DNA of 64,000 nt, taken from the NCBI GenBank assembly GCA_949372635.1, contig CASIAB010000011.1, positions 122,898 to 186,897 on the forward strand, given 5' to 3'. The stretch is from an uncultured Pseudomonadales bacterium. GTDB taxonomy: Bacteria > Pseudomonadota > Gammaproteobacteria > Pseudomonadales > Pseudohongiellaceae. The position numbers and the translations under genes are program-made. The notes below the pieces were generated by a model. That model was not told the origin of the DNA, made no database searches, and saw nothing but the letters and a program-made list of their open reading frames with translations. This document shows positions 37,704 through 47,338 of the stretch, one piece after another; position 1 is the first letter of the stretch; every line of letters begins with the position of its first letter.

Positions 37704-38024
37704 ATGGTAAATATACAATTTATCGAGCATGACGGTTGTGAACACTCTGTAGAGGTGCCAACAGGGGGCTCTGTAATGCAGGCAGCTGTAACGAATGGTG
37801 TCCCGGGCATTGATGCAGATTGCGGCGGTTCCTGCTCCTGCGCGACCTGTCATGTCTATGTTAATGAGCAGTGGTTAGGGAAGTTGGGGGAGCTTAGTCC
37901 TACTGAGGAGGCTATGCTCAGTCTGAGCACTGACCGCAAAGATAACTCCCGTCTGGCTTGTCAGATTCAGGTGACTGAGCAATTAGACGGTTTGGTTGTT
38001 ACCACGCCTGAGTTTCAGTTCTAG
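37704..38024 (+). CDS. 2Fe-2S ferredoxin, partner of the P450
   Basis: Ferredoxin of 106 residues. The iron ligands are Cys40, Cys46 and Cys49 in DCGGSCSCATC plus the fourth Cys in SRLACQIQV (near 87). This is the pattern of class I (putidaredoxin-like) 2Fe-2S ferredoxins that deliver single electrons to P450s. The cytochrome P450 gene follows on the same strand after 67 bases. No ferredoxin reductase gene is adjacent, so the electron donor is encoded elsewhere. Confidence 0.9.
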   Translation: MVNIQFIEHDGCEHSVEVPTGGSVMQAAVTNGVPGIDADCGGSCSCATCHVYVNEQWLGKLGELSPTEEAMLSLSTDRKDNSRLACQIQVTEQLDGLVVTTPEFQF

Positions 38025-38091
38025 AGTGTTGCGTCTGGCGTTAGAAGTTGAGTCAGTATCAAATTAAGGTCCTGTGAGGGGGGATTCCAGT

Positions 38092-39363
38092 ATGAGCGAT
38101 GTGGAGAGTGGCCGAGGGTCGAAGACGAGCAAGTGGAGCATGGTAGGAAAGGATCCCTATGCCATGCCAATCGAGCAGATTGACCTATCACACCCTGGAA
38201 TTTGGCGAGCGAATGAGTTTCTACCTTTCATGGAACGTCTTCGCAGTGAAGAGCCAGTTCATTACTGTCCAGAATCTGCCGTTGGTCCTTACTGGTCGGT
38301 AATGAAGTACAAGGATATTATGGAGGTGGATACATCGCCTCATATTTATTCTTCCGAACCAACTATCGGTATCGTCGATAGCTTCGAAGAGTTTACACTT
38401 CCTGCATTTATTTCCATGGACCCGCCGAAACATGACGAGCAGCGCCGCGCTGTTCAAGATGTTGTAGCTCCAGCAAATCTTAAAAATTTGGAAGGCTTAA
38501 TTCGACAGAGAGTCTGCACAATTCTCGATGGCTTGCCGATCGATGAAACATTTGATTGGGTCGAACATGTCTCGATCGAACTCACTACACAGATGCTCGC
38601 TACCCTATTCGATTTTCCCTTCGAGGACCGAAGTAAACTGACGTTCTGGTCGGACGCAGCAACGGCAATTCCAGGTGGGGGAGTCGTTAGCAATCAGGCG
38701 GAACGCTGGGGCGCCCTGCAGGAATGCTTCGCCTATTTTATCCGTCTCTGGAACGAGCGCGTTAACGAAAAACCGGGAAACGATTTGATCTCCATGCTTG
38801 CACACGGCGAAGCTACTCGTGATATGCCTCAAGAAGAATATCTCGGAAACATAATTCTTTTGATCGTGGGTGGCAACGACACCACTCGAAATTCTATCTC
38901 TGGTGGCGTGCTTGCACTAAGCGAAAACCCTGTGGAGTACGACAAATTGCGTGCGGATCCTAGTCTGATTCGCAACATGGTTTCTGAGATAATCCGCTGG
39001 CAGACGCCGCTAGCTCACATGCGCCGCACAGCTCTTGTGGATACCGAGCTTGGGGGCAAAAAAATTAAGGCGGGCGAAAAAGTTGTCATGTGGTATGTAT
39101 CTGGTAATCGCGACGAAGAATCTATCGAGCGAGCGAATGAATTTCTAATCGACAGGACGAATGCTCGGCAGCACCTTTCCTTCGGGTTCGGTCTGCATCG
39201 CTGCATGGGGAATCGGTTAGCAGAGATGCAGCTCACTATCGTATGGGAAGAAATTATGAAACGCTTCCATAAGGTGGAAGTGGTTGCTGAGCCAGAGCGT
39301 GTGTACTCCAGTTTCGTAAAGGGTTATATGAGTTTGCCAGTTAAGTTGCAGCCGTTGGACTAG
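38092..39363 (+). CDS. Cytochrome P450, CYP153-type alkane or acyl terminal hydroxylase
   Basis: P450 of 423 residues starting at ATG 38092, which has a GAGGGGGGA region ahead. The heme ligand is Cys371 in FGFGLHRCMGNRLAE. The I-helix segment is GGNDTTRNSI, and ExxR lies in SEIIRWQTP. N-terminal stretches (YWSVMKYKDIMEVDT, AFISMDPPKHDEQRR, APANLKNLEGLI) closely follow the CYP153 pattern. CYP153 enzymes hydroxylate the terminal carbon of medium-chain alkanes or fatty acids. Linked ferredoxin supports a three-component system. CYP family assignment is from motif memory only. Confidence 0.85.
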   Translation: MSDVESGRGSKTSKWSMVGKDPYAMPIEQIDLSHPGIWRANEFLPFMERLRSEEPVHYCPESAVGPYWSVMKYKDIMEVDTSPHIYSSEPTIGIVDSFEEFTLPAFISMDPPKHDEQRRAVQDVVAPANLKNLEGLIRQRVCTILDGLPIDETFDWVEHVSIELTTQMLATLFDFPFEDRSKLTFWSDAATAIPGGGVVSNQAERWGALQECFAYFIRLWNERVNEKPGNDLISMLAHGEATRDMPQEEYLGNIILLIVGGNDTTRNSISGGVLALSENPVEYDKLRADPSLIRNMVSEIIRWQTPLAHMRRTALVDTELGGKKIKAGEKVVMWYVSGNRDEESIERANEFLIDRTNARQHLSFGFGLHRCMGNRLAEMQLTIVWEEIMKRFHKVEVVAEPERVYSSFVKGYMSLPVKLQPLD

Positions 39364-39421
39364 GCATGTCCGATGTCAAGGCTCGCCAAGACGATCTTTA
39401 GGCCCACTTCTAAGTCAGCTT

Positions 39422-41395
39422 TCACTTCCCGAATATATTTTCCTTGTTGGTGCGAACGAAACGGCTATTGCCGTCTCTGCGTGTAAAGCCAACGCTGTCA
39501 AAATATTCGAGGATTTCGATGCAGAGGTTCCGGCCTATCTTGGAGGCATCGCGAAACTGTATAACGGAGAATCCATCCTCGTCAATCTCGGTTTCTATTA
39601 GCTGCTCTATAAAGCCGGCCAGGATCATGATGGTCTCTGGTAGGTAGTAGCGATTTTCCGCAACCTTAATCAGCGTGCCAGCTTTCGCTGACTCGCGGAG
39701 GATTCGCTCTAGGGACATCAGTGGAATATTCGTCATCTCCACAAGTTCGCGCGTACGCGGGGGTACGTAGCCTGCCTTTAACAATATGGGCCTTACCTGT
39801 TCGAGGAAGGTTTCTTCCTCAGGGCTCAGCGAGGTCTTGTGGCTTGGCAGGTGTAAGAGCGTGCCGGTGCGCTTGATTGCGTTCGAATCTAATAGGCTCT
39901 GCAGTATGCCGTGGAAAAGCAGATGCGAACTCGCAAAGTCGACACCATGGCTGAGAGAGGGCTCACTGATACCCTGTTGATTAGCTTGTCTTTGATGAAA
40001 ATCTTTGAGGTAGCCCAGGATATTGTTGCGGTACTCGCTATGATAATTCTCGTGCAGCAATACTGGGAGTGAAGACTTCTCCAAGTTGAGGGAATGAAAG
40101 CCTATGCCTTCTTGTTTAAGAGTTTCGAGTAATTTTTCTATTGCAGAGTTGCTAATATTTCTACAGATCGAAAATTCTTGTAGCTTGATGCCGTCGACTT
40201 GTAGCTTGAGAAGCTGCTTGAGGGCATCAATGCCGCTATGTTGCATCGCATTCAATTGTGCGAGTCGTAATTCACTGCTGCGTTTGCGCCTGGGTATAAA
40301 AATATCGACAACGCGGCCGCCGCCCAATGTATGTTGTGATGCAGGGTCGCGGACGATGAATCGGTCGCCGTGATGCGCGATCATCGATTCAAGGCATTTT
40401 ACTTGATAGAGACGCTCCCCCAAGTGTCGGATATTGACCACATGATGAGATGCGCCGATGTGCACATGGTATTGCGCGCTGCTGATCAGTTTAAAATCCG
40501 CATCTATAAAGTCTAAGCTTGCATCTAGGCGATTGATCGGCTGAAAGAGCCTCTCATCGATTAGCCAGTCACCTCTGTTTACGAGTTTGTGATCCAGGCT
40601 TACATTCATTGCGGCGCGCTGACCATTATAAACTTCGTTAAGTTCAGTCTTGTCAAGCCTGGCGCTTCGAAGTTTTGTGAATTCGCCCGACGCTGTGTGC
40701 TTGAGACTGCTTCCAGTCTTGATGGAGCCAGCTCGTACGCTACCTGTCAATACAGTGCCAATTCCCTTCGCGACGAAACTCCTGTCTATGAGATAACGAA
40801 AATACCGATCGTCGTCGCCGCTTTCCTTTAAGGCGCTATCATCACCGAACTGGCTCTGCAGGTAATCGATGAGTTTAACTATGCCATCGCCACTTTCATT
40901 CGAGAGAGCAAAGATCGGCGAGCCCTTTAGGCTCGTTGTGGCTTGTAGTTGTTTGATTTCTTCAATGACAGTTTGAACACGATCGGGTTCGCAGCGATCG
41001 ATCTTGGTCAGCGCTATAGCGCCGCGAGAGACGGCTAACAGATCGAGTATGGCGAGATGTTCGCGTGTCTGCGGCATGATGCCATCGTCGGCGGCGATGA
41101 CTAGCAGCGCACCGTCTACGGCTCCCACGCCGGCAAGCATATTGTTGATGAAATCGATATGACCCGGTACATCGACGAAACCTAGGGTGTTGTTGCACTG
41201 GGCTCCATCGATGACGCTGGAGAAGTGGTGATAGGCGAAGCCCGGAACGATGGTTAGGCCACGGTTCTTTTCTTCTGTGAGTGTATCGGTATTGGTGCCA
41301 GTGATATTCGCCACCAACGAGGTCTTGCCGTGATCGACATGACCGGCAGTCGCAAATATGAGAGAGCGGGAACTTTTCTCTGAGGAATCAGGCAT
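39422..41395 (-). CDS. selB: Selenocysteine-specific elongation factor SelB
   Basis: GTPase of 657 residues. G1 is AGHVDHGKT near residues 17-25; the G2 segment (GLTIVPGFAY) and VDVPGHIDFI, then ALTKID, follow. Domains II and III (LTGSVRAGSI, DWLIDERLF) are followed by the long C-terminal part with winged-helix modules, which binds the SECIS RNA hairpin. SelB brings Sec-tRNA(Sec) to UGA codons. It is 3.1 kb from selC and stands alone on the minus strand; a lactate permease gene lies upstream. Confidence 0.97.
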   Translation of the reverse strand: MPDSSEKSSRSLIFATAGHVDHGKTSLVANITGTNTDTLTEEKNRGLTIVPGFAYHHFSSVIDGAQCNNTLGFVDVPGHIDFINNMLAGVGAVDGALLVIAADDGIMPQTREHLAILDLLAVSRGAIALTKIDRCEPDRVQTVIEEIKQLQATTSLKGSPIFALSNESGDGIVKLIDYLQSQFGDDSALKESGDDDRYFRYLIDRSFVAKGIGTVLTGSVRAGSIKTGSSLKHTASGEFTKLRSARLDKTELNEVYNGQRAAMNVSLDHKLVNRGDWLIDERLFQPINRLDASLDFIDADFKLISSAQYHVHIGASHHVVNIRHLGERLYQVKCLESMIAHHGDRFIVRDPASQHTLGGGRVVDIFIPRRKRSSELRLAQLNAMQHSGIDALKQLLKLQVDGIKLQEFSICRNISNSAIEKLLETLKQEGIGFHSLNLEKSSLPVLLHENYHSEYRNNILGYLKDFHQRQANQQGISEPSLSHGVDFASSHLLFHGILQSLLDSNAIKRTGTLLHLPSHKTSLSPEEETFLEQVRPILLKAGYVPPRTRELVEMTNIPLMSLERILRESAKAGTLIKVAENRYYLPETIMILAGFIEQLIETEIDEDGFSVIQFRDASKIGRNLCIEILEYFDSVGFTRRDGNSRFVRTNKENIFGK

Positions 41396-41485
41396 GACTT
41401 AGGGACACAACGAATACCGCGTGATGGGTATTCGGCTAATTATCGAAGCGCTCAGTATAGGCTAGTCGTGTCTAGTGATCTATGG

Positions 41486-43270
41486 TCAGGTCGCGTCGCT
41501 GCGATTGAACTTGATGATGAAGAAGATCATCGTTGCGAAAATCAGCGAGGCGAGTATGAAGCCCGCGTTTAGAATGCCGGTGGCCATGTTTACGATTCCA
41601 TAACCAATAGCGCCAGTCAGCAACGCGTAGTAGAAGAATGGCAGTAGGGTCTTTCGTATTACCGCGCCTTCTTTGCCAACCAGGCCTACAACAGCGGAGG
41701 CTGCAACCACATTGTGTACACAGATGATGTTGCCCGATGCTCCACCCACTGCCTGCAAGGCCACGATCCACGTTGGGTCGGCCATGATGCGTTCGCCCAC
41801 ACCAAACTGGAATAGCGAGAACATCATATTGCTCACGGTGTTGCTACCTGCGACGAAGGCGCCGAGTCCACCGATAAAGGTAGAGAAGAAAGGCCATGCC
41901 GATCCAGTAAGATTGGCAACTCCCTCGGCGAGCACCAGCGGCATCTGTTCGTAACCGGCCGCACCGCCGCTGGAATTGATGAAAACCTGAACCATAGGCA
42001 CGGTGAACACCAGCGCCATGGAGGCAGGGACAAGTGTTTTCAGAGACTTGCCGAACGCGACCTTATATTCCGATGGCTTTAAGCTGTGCAAAACTATGGT
42101 TATAAGCGAGACGATAATGAATATCGTGCCGGGAGACCAGAATGGCTGAAAAGAGGCGGTAATATCACTGCCGAAAATTTGACTCCATGACCAGGTTGTT
42201 AGGATGCTCGGTCCACGTAACAGTGGCTCTAAATTGAAATAGGGTAGGCGAGTAATAACTAAAAGGCTGGCTACTAATAAGTAGGGTGACCATGCGCGAA
42301 CAATACCCATAATCGGTTTGCTCTTATCTTCGGCTTCAATCTGCATGCTGCCAGTCCACTCTTCGTCCCAGTTCTTTTTGTCATCAAAGTCCCAGATTTC
42401 ATCTTCCTTCGGTAGTAAAAAACCAGCCTTTGCTGCGCTGACGACGACACCGAGACCTACGAGACCGCCAATAAGCGATGGAAATTCGGGTCTGAAATAA
42501 GTTGCTACTAAGAGGTAGGGAATGGTCATAGCAAAAGCGGCAAACAAGGCAAATTTCCACACCTTAAAGCCTTCAGCGAAAGACCTATTCTTGCCGAAGA
42601 AGCGAGTCATTATGGCTACGACAAAAAGTGGAATAAAAGTTCCGGCGATCGCGTGAAGCAAGGCAATCTTCGTCGCGATAAACGCAAGAAATTGATCCCA
42701 CTCCGCGAACCCTAATTGAGCAGCGTAGGCTGCCATTTCTGGGTCGGCCGAGAGTCCTGTGCTTACGCCGACCATAATCGGCGTACCCATTGCGCCGAAT
42801 GATACTGGTGTGCTTTGAATTATCATGCCGGCGACCACCGCGGCCATCGCAGGAAAGCCGAGTCCTACCATTAGCGGGACGGCCACTGCCGCAGGTGTTC
42901 CGAAGCCTGCTGATCCTTCGATGAAGGAGCCGAATAGCCAGGCGATGATAATGACCTGGATGCGGCGATCGGGCGTGATGTTTGAGAAGCCTTGGCGGAT
43001 TGCGCGAATGGCGCCGCTTTGCTGCAGTGTGTTTAGCAGCAGGATGGCTCCAAAGATAATATAGATTAGCGTAGCTGCTACCCACAGCCCGTTAGCGCTG
43101 GCGGCGAGTACCTTATTTACGGGCACCTGCCAGACAAAAAAAGCAAGCGCGGCGGCTACGACATAGGCGATAGGCATAGCGCGGCTCGCAGGCCAGCGTA
43201 GCAACACCAGGAAAAAGGCAACGGAGATGATAGGTAAAAGCGATAGTAGGGCGAGGATTCCTGTGCTCAT
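41486..43270 (-). CDS. L-lactate permease (LctP family)
   Basis: Protein of 594 residues with about fourteen hydrophobic helices. The segment [20 protein letters not shown] and the later [28 protein letters not shown] and [11 protein letters not shown] motifs are family hallmarks of the LctP lactate/glycolate:H+ symporters. No lactate dehydrogenase gene is next to it. Start ATG 43270 is preceded by a weak ribosome binding site. It imports lactate or a similar short hydroxy acid. Confidence 0.93.
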   Translation of the reverse strand: MSTGILALLSLLPIISVAFFLVLLRWPASRAMPIAYVVAAALAFFVWQVPVNKVLAASANGLWVAATLIYIIFGAILLLNTLQQSGAIRAIRQGFSNITPDRRIQVIIIAWLFGSFIEGSAGFGTPAAVAVPLMVGLGFPAMAAVVAGMIIQSTPVSFGAMGTPIMVGVSTGLSADPEMAAYAAQLGFAEWDQFLAFIATKIALLHAIAGTFIPLFVVAIMTRFFGKNRSFAEGFKVWKFALFAAFAMTIPYLLVATYFRPEFPSLIGGLVGLGVVVSAAKAGFLLPKEDEIWDFDDKKNWDEEWTGSMQIEAEDKSKPIMGIVRAWSPYLLVASLLVITRLPYFNLEPLLRGPSILTTWSWSQIFGSDITASFQPFWSPGTIFIIVSLITIVLHSLKPSEYKVAFGKSLKTLVPASMALVFTVPMVQVFINSSGGAAGYEQMPLVLAEGVANLTGSAWPFFSTFIGGLGAFVAGSNTVSNMMFSLFQFGVGERIMADPTWIVALQAVGGASGNIICVHNVVAASAVVGLVGKEGAVIRKTLLPFFYYALLTGAIGYGIVNMATGILNAGFILASLIFATMIFFIIKFNRSDAT

Positions 43271-43445
43271 AATTTTTCTTCTTAGTAGTGAGCGATCTTA
43301 ATAAGCTTAGCAGATAACTCGGAATCTGCGAAACCCATTTTTCTACGCGCATATCCTACGGGGACAAGTGCGCTCATAAGTGGAATAATGCGATTTAGAA
43401 GCCTGTTTAGCGGGCGCTTAATTCATCTTTAGAAGGAGCCAGACT

Positions 43446-44042
43446 ATGGAGATTTCAACGATTGTGGTTTTGGTGATTGTTGCCGTCCTGTTCTTCTACA
43501 TTGTTGGTATTTATAACCAATTGGTTAGCCTCAAGAATCGCTACCAAAATGCGTTCGCGCAGATCGAAGTTCAGCTAAAGCGTCGCTATGACTTGATACC
43601 GAATTTAGTGGAAACGGCGAAAGCTTACATGGAGCACGAGAGAGGAACGCTCGAGGCGGTTATTGCTGCACGTAATTCGGCGGCTAATGGCTTAGCTGCT
43701 GCTGCAGCCGACCCAGGAAATGCTGCTGCTATGCAAGACCTCATGGGTCGAGAGAGCGCGCTTGCTGGTGCGATGACTAAGTTCAATGTGGTCATGGAAG
43801 CCTATCCAGACCTGAAAGCAAATCAGAACATGATGCAGCTGAGTGAAGAGCTCACCACTACGGAGAATAAAGTAGCATTTTCTAGGCAGGCTTTTAACGA
43901 TCAAGTCATGGCCTTCAATACTTATCGTCAGTCTTTCCCGCCTGTAGCTGTGGCTGGATTCTTTGGGCATGGTGAAGACGCAAGCCTGCTCGAATTCGCA
44001 GACAGCGAAGCCATACAAGAAGCGCCAAAAGTCTCTTTTTAG
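43446..44042 (+). CDS. lemA: LemA family protein
   Basis: Protein of 198 residues with an N-terminal membrane helix (about 4-23) followed by a helical bundle. The blocks [20 protein letters not shown] and [20 protein letters not shown] are diagnostic of LemA. LemA proteins are membrane-anchored helical-bundle proteins that often sit next to a membrane M48 peptidase, as here. AAGGAGCC at 43433 lies before the ATG. A hairpin separates it from the peptidase gene. Confidence 0.93.
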   Translation: MEISTIVVLVIVAVLFFYIVGIYNQLVSLKNRYQNAFAQIEVQLKRRYDLIPNLVETAKAYMEHERGTLEAVIAARNSAANGLAAAAADPGNAAAMQDLMGRESALAGAMTKFNVVMEAYPDLKANQNMMQLSEELTTTENKVAFSRQAFNDQVMAFNTYRQSFPPVAVAGFFGHGEDASLLEFADSEAIQEAPKVSF

Positions 44043-44043
44043 C

Positions 44044-44068
44044 ACAACAAAGGGCTCTCCTTTGTTGT
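44044..44068 (+). promoter_or_regulatory. Intergenic hairpin between lemA and peptidase gene
   Basis: ACAACAAAGG and CCTTTGTTGT form a perfect 10-bp stem with a 5-base loop (GCTCT), 2 bases after the lemA stop. The following T run is short, so it may be a leaky terminator or a stability element that lowers peptidase expression relative to LemA. Confidence 0.7.
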
Positions 44069-44113
44069 TATGCTTCAAGGTAATTGTGTACCTATAGGTT
44101 GGCGTCGATCACT

Positions 44114-46054
44114 ATGAATTTTTTTGAATCGCAGGATATGGCTAAGCGCAACACAGGGAAATTAATTTTCCTGTTCGCTCTGGCTGTACTGTCGCTTATC
44201 GTTATTACAAATCTTCTTGTCATGGCGGTCCTCTCTTTTAGTGGCGCAGGCATGACGAGTATGAACGCCAAAACTGGCGTTCATTTCGACCCCATGATGT
44301 TTCTAATTATCGGAGCCATGGTAAGTTCGATTGTGCTTTTCGGTAGCCTTTATAAGATTAGCTCGCTTTCAGGTGGCGGTGCCCGTATCGCTGAGATGAT
44401 GAATGGGCGTCTGTTAGTGTCTGGATCTGGTGATCCCGCTGAGAGGCGCGTCCTAAATATAGTTGAAGAAATGGCAATTGCCTCAGGAACACCGGTTCCG
44501 CCTGTCTACCTGATGGAAGAGAGCGGTATCAATGCTTTCGCGGCCGGATACTCTCCCAGCGACGCCATCGTTGCAGTTACCCGAGGAACTATCGACACGC
44601 TAAGTCGTGATCAGTTGCAGGGTGTTATTGCTCATGAGTTCAGTCATATTTTGCATGGCGACATGCGTATTAATATTCGTCTCATTGGCGTGCTGCACGG
44701 CATCATGGTGTTAGGTATTATTGGTTATCACCTGCTTAGAGGTGGCGCCTACAGTCGCCGCTCTAAGGACTCGAGTGGTATTGTATTTGTGGGTCTAGCA
44801 TTGGTTGTGGTGGGCTTTGTCGGTACATTTTTCGGGAATCTGATTAAGGCTGCTGTAAGTCGCCAACGTGAATACTTAGCCGATGCATCGGCAGTGCAGT
44901 TTACCCGAAACCCAGATGGTATAGGGCAGGCGCTGATGCAGATTGCGCGGAACCAAGACCGTTCCTACATTAAAAACCCCAAGAGTGCAGAAATAAGCCA
45001 TGCCTTGTTTGAAGAGGGGCAGGTATCTGCGTTAAGCCGTCTCTACGCGACCCATCCACCCCTTAACGATCGCATACTTGCCATCCTCCCTCGCTGGAAG
45101 GGTGACTATGATGAAAGTGATTGGGATCGGTCAGGACTTGCAGCAACCGAAGGTGCTAAGCAAAAGGAGAAACCTTCTGAGCAGAGTCAACGAGAGAAGG
45201 CGACGGCGATACTAACCGGTGCCACAGGTGTCTTGCTGGCAAATGCCGTGATCAACCAGGTGGGAAATCCCGATGGGAAGCATTTAAATTACGCGGACGC
45301 TTTAGTAAAGCAAATTCCGCAGTTTTTTCTGAATGCTGCACGCGAACCTTCAGGCGCGCGTGCGATTGTATATTTTCTGGTGCTCAGTAAAGATGAATCG
45401 GTTCGGGGAAAGCAGTTAGAAGTGTTGCAAAGCAGTGCCGACGTCGGAGTCTTCGATGAGTTGCAAAAATTGTATCAGTCCATGCCAGAAATTGCAGCAC
45501 AACAGCGTTTACCTCTGGTTACTATAGCGCTGTCTAGCATGCGTCAGCTGTCAAAGAATCAGTATCAATTGTTTCGAGGTAATTTCAAAAAACTTGTCGA
45601 GATAGATAAGAAAATGAGTTTGCTGGAATGGTCGCTGCAAAAAATTGTCATGCATAGTTTAGAGGCCGTGTTCGGCAAGGATGAGGCGCCATACTTTGGA
45701 AAGAAGAACTTGAAGAGTTGTAAAAAATCTGTTTCGGTATTGCTTTCAATACTTACTCATTCCACCGTTCAAGATGGTATATCTAATGAGGAGACTTTCG
45801 CCGCCGGTGCCGATGAGCTGAAAATGTCGCTGCAGCTCATAGCTGTCAGCGAGATCGACTTTGATACCCTGAACAATTCCTTGGATGACCTGGCCGATCT
45901 AAAACCCCTGCAGAAACCGGCGCTACTCAAGGCCTGTGTCCGCTGTATAACTGCCGATGGTAAAATTCGGGCGATAGAGACTGAGCTGCTTAGAGCTATC
46001 GCCGCGACCATAGATTGCCCGGTGCCTCCTTTGCTGTTAGATGAGGCGGTCTAG
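44114..46054 (+). CDS. M48-family membrane metallopeptidase (HtpX-like) with C-terminal extension
   Basis: Protein of 646 residues from ATG 44114; the upstream GTG 44084 would add 10 unneeded residues. Two N-terminal helices (about 16-42 and 60-80) precede the zinc motif HEFSH at 174-178 and the third ligand region EYLADASAVQF. Another helix lies near 230-255. The M48 core ends near residue 330. The remaining 300 residues are a helical soluble domain with no clear motif (DGKIRAIETELLRAIA recalls TerB-like calcium/DnaJ-linked helices). It pairs with LemA; a role in membrane or envelope protein turnover is inferred. Confidence 0.9.
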   Translation: MNFFESQDMAKRNTGKLIFLFALAVLSLIVITNLLVMAVLSFSGAGMTSMNAKTGVHFDPMMFLIIGAMVSSIVLFGSLYKISSLSGGGARIAEMMNGRLLVSGSGDPAERRVLNIVEEMAIASGTPVPPVYLMEESGINAFAAGYSPSDAIVAVTRGTIDTLSRDQLQGVIAHEFSHILHGDMRINIRLIGVLHGIMVLGIIGYHLLRGGAYSRRSKDSSGIVFVGLALVVVGFVGTFFGNLIKAAVSRQREYLADASAVQFTRNPDGIGQALMQIARNQDRSYIKNPKSAEISHALFEEGQVSALSRLYATHPPLNDRILAILPRWKGDYDESDWDRSGLAATEGAKQKEKPSEQSQREKATAILTGATGVLLANAVINQVGNPDGKHLNYADALVKQIPQFFLNAAREPSGARAIVYFLVLSKDESVRGKQLEVLQSSADVGVFDELQKLYQSMPEIAAQQRLPLVTIALSSMRQLSKNQYQLFRGNFKKLVEIDKKMSLLEWSLQKIVMHSLEAVFGKDEAPYFGKKNLKSCKKSVSVLLSILTHSTVQDGISNEETFAAGADELKMSLQLIAVSEIDFDTLNNSLDDLADLKPLQKPALLKACVRCITADGKIRAIETELLRAIAATIDCPVPPLLLDEAV

Positions 46055-46257
46055 TCGACAGTTATTGACTCTTCAGTAGGTCTCCATACAATTCTTCTGT
46101 GCAGTTTGGACAGGAACCATGGCTTACCTGCGTTCCTGTTTGGCGGTCTTCGATATACGTCTCTGTGCTTTGCTATTTCACCGTGTGATCCCGCGTCTTC
46201 TTGTAGTTAGTACACATGGAAAATATGGACTCGAGTACTCTCACTCTCGTTCCCATT
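46055..46257. other. Stretch without a supported gene
   Basis: About 200 bases after the peptidase gene with no supported coding frame in either strand. It continues into a possible decayed gene. Confidence 0.4.
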
Positions 46258-46574
46258 TTATTGACTGTAATCATGCCAAGGATTCTGCGCTGCAAGATAA
46301 AGAACCCAAGTGTGGCGCCCACTCCTAAAACGAGATGCGAAGAGAGTGCCTATGACAATCTCAGAAATAGTTCCGCGTCTTACCCATAGAACTAATCCAG
46401 CAGTGATTACAAAAATATCTAATCGGAAATTAACAGCCGCACAGGCAATGTCTGGCAAATCACGATCGGGTTCCGTGCGGCGGTCAAAGCTTGCACGCAT
46501 AGCATGCTGATGATTAGTGAAAGAAGCTTTTTCTGATTAGTATCGAGTTTATCCTGCCATTTTCGCAATCGCAT
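46258..46574 (-). pseudogene. Possible frameshifted small membrane protein gene
   Basis: ATG 46574 has an excellent GGAGAA at 6-base spacing and opens MRLRKWQDKLDTNQKKLL, then a hydrophobic stretch, stopping at TAG 46419 after 51 residues. A second frame continues hydrophobic coding (DIFVITAGLVLWVRR) to the stop at 46258. Joining the two frames gives one protein of about 100 residues with two helices. I do not recognise a family, so this is a weak call. The rest of the gap up to 46732 shows no gene. Confidence 0.3.
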
Positions 46575-46732
46575 TAGTGATTCTCCAGACAGTTTCTGCT
46601 TTACCTTAAAGTATTTTCAACGCGAAATTTTGCAATGTAGTTACGCTGCAGCTGGGTAGTTAGAAACTAGTGTAGGGTATGCGACAGGTTTAATGTAAAG
46701 CTTATGTGCTAATTGATGCAGAGCAGAAGGGT

Positions 46733-47026
46733 TTAAAGCAGGCAGTCCGCACCATCGAGTAGAATATGTAAGCAAAGGCCTATGCCCAAGGCCCGGGTTT
46801 TAGGGTGCAGTAATAGTAGTGTATACAGCACGATGGGGATGGAGGCATGCAGCGGATGAAAGCCAATGCTGCAACGCTCGGCGTCATAGATTGGGCTTGC
46901 TAGTAGATGATCTATGTCGATCAGCAGGCCGGTAAGCATCAGGGCATAGTTCTTCAGCCAGGCTTTCTTGTAGAGTCCGGCTGCAAATGGCAGCGGTACT
47001 AAAAAATGAAGAATGATGTGTAAAAT
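46733..47026 (-). CDS. DUF6122 family small membrane protein
   Basis: Protein of about 97 residues, if read from ATT 47024-47026 (ILHIILHFLVPLPF...). Hallmarks are GLLIDIDHLLASPIYD and ERCSIGFHPLHA, then LCLHILLDGADCLL, with conserved His and Asp in membrane-spanning segments. It matches DUF6122, a short membrane family of unknown function. The first in-frame ATG (46939) would lose the conserved N-terminal LHIILHF helix, so a rare ATT start or a start mutation is likely. Confidence 0.65.
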   Translation of the reverse strand: MLHIILHFLVPLPFAAGLYKKAWLKNYALMLTGLLIDIDHLLASPIYDAERCSIGFHPLHASIPIVLYTLLLLHPKTRALGIGLCLHILLDGADCLL

Positions 47027-47065
47027 TTTCGCTGACTCTATATTGCCGTGTTTCTAGATTACAAA

Positions 47066-47290
47066 TTAGAACGTGCTGCGAACTTTGAACGCGACGCTTA
47101 TTCCAGTAGTGTAGCAGTTCTGTTCGATCTCTCTTAAGTTGTTGTCTATAACATAATCATTATAACGGTAACGGATTCCACATGCGTGGAAATTGTTGTT
47201 TTCTAGTCAATACGTGAAGTTGCTATAGCCTATCTTTTCGACGAAGGCTGTGAGAAAGTCCCGCCGTACAAAGTCAATTTCGTTATAATT
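47066..47290 (-). pseudogene. C-terminal remnant of an outer membrane beta-barrel protein
   Basis: One frame (75 codons) reads like the end of a porin-like barrel. After an in-frame TGA at 47207-47209 it continues ENNNFHACGIRYRYNDY, and the last strand ends VAFKVRSTF then TAA, the C-terminal Phe expected of Bam substrates. A further in-frame TGA at 47291-47293 cuts it upstream. The parent gene's 5' part is missing, and the GNAT gene lies divergently next to it. Confidence 0.5.
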
Positions 47291-47338
47291 TCAACAAAGA
47301 ACGAATTCGAAAGGGAATGGCATTCACCGGAAAGAAAC

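Noticed and set aside
47207..47209. In-frame TGA in the barrel remnant as another Sec codon
   Set aside because: No UGA-adjacent redox motif, no SECIS-like hairpin follows, and another TGA and missing 5' end show a dead gene.
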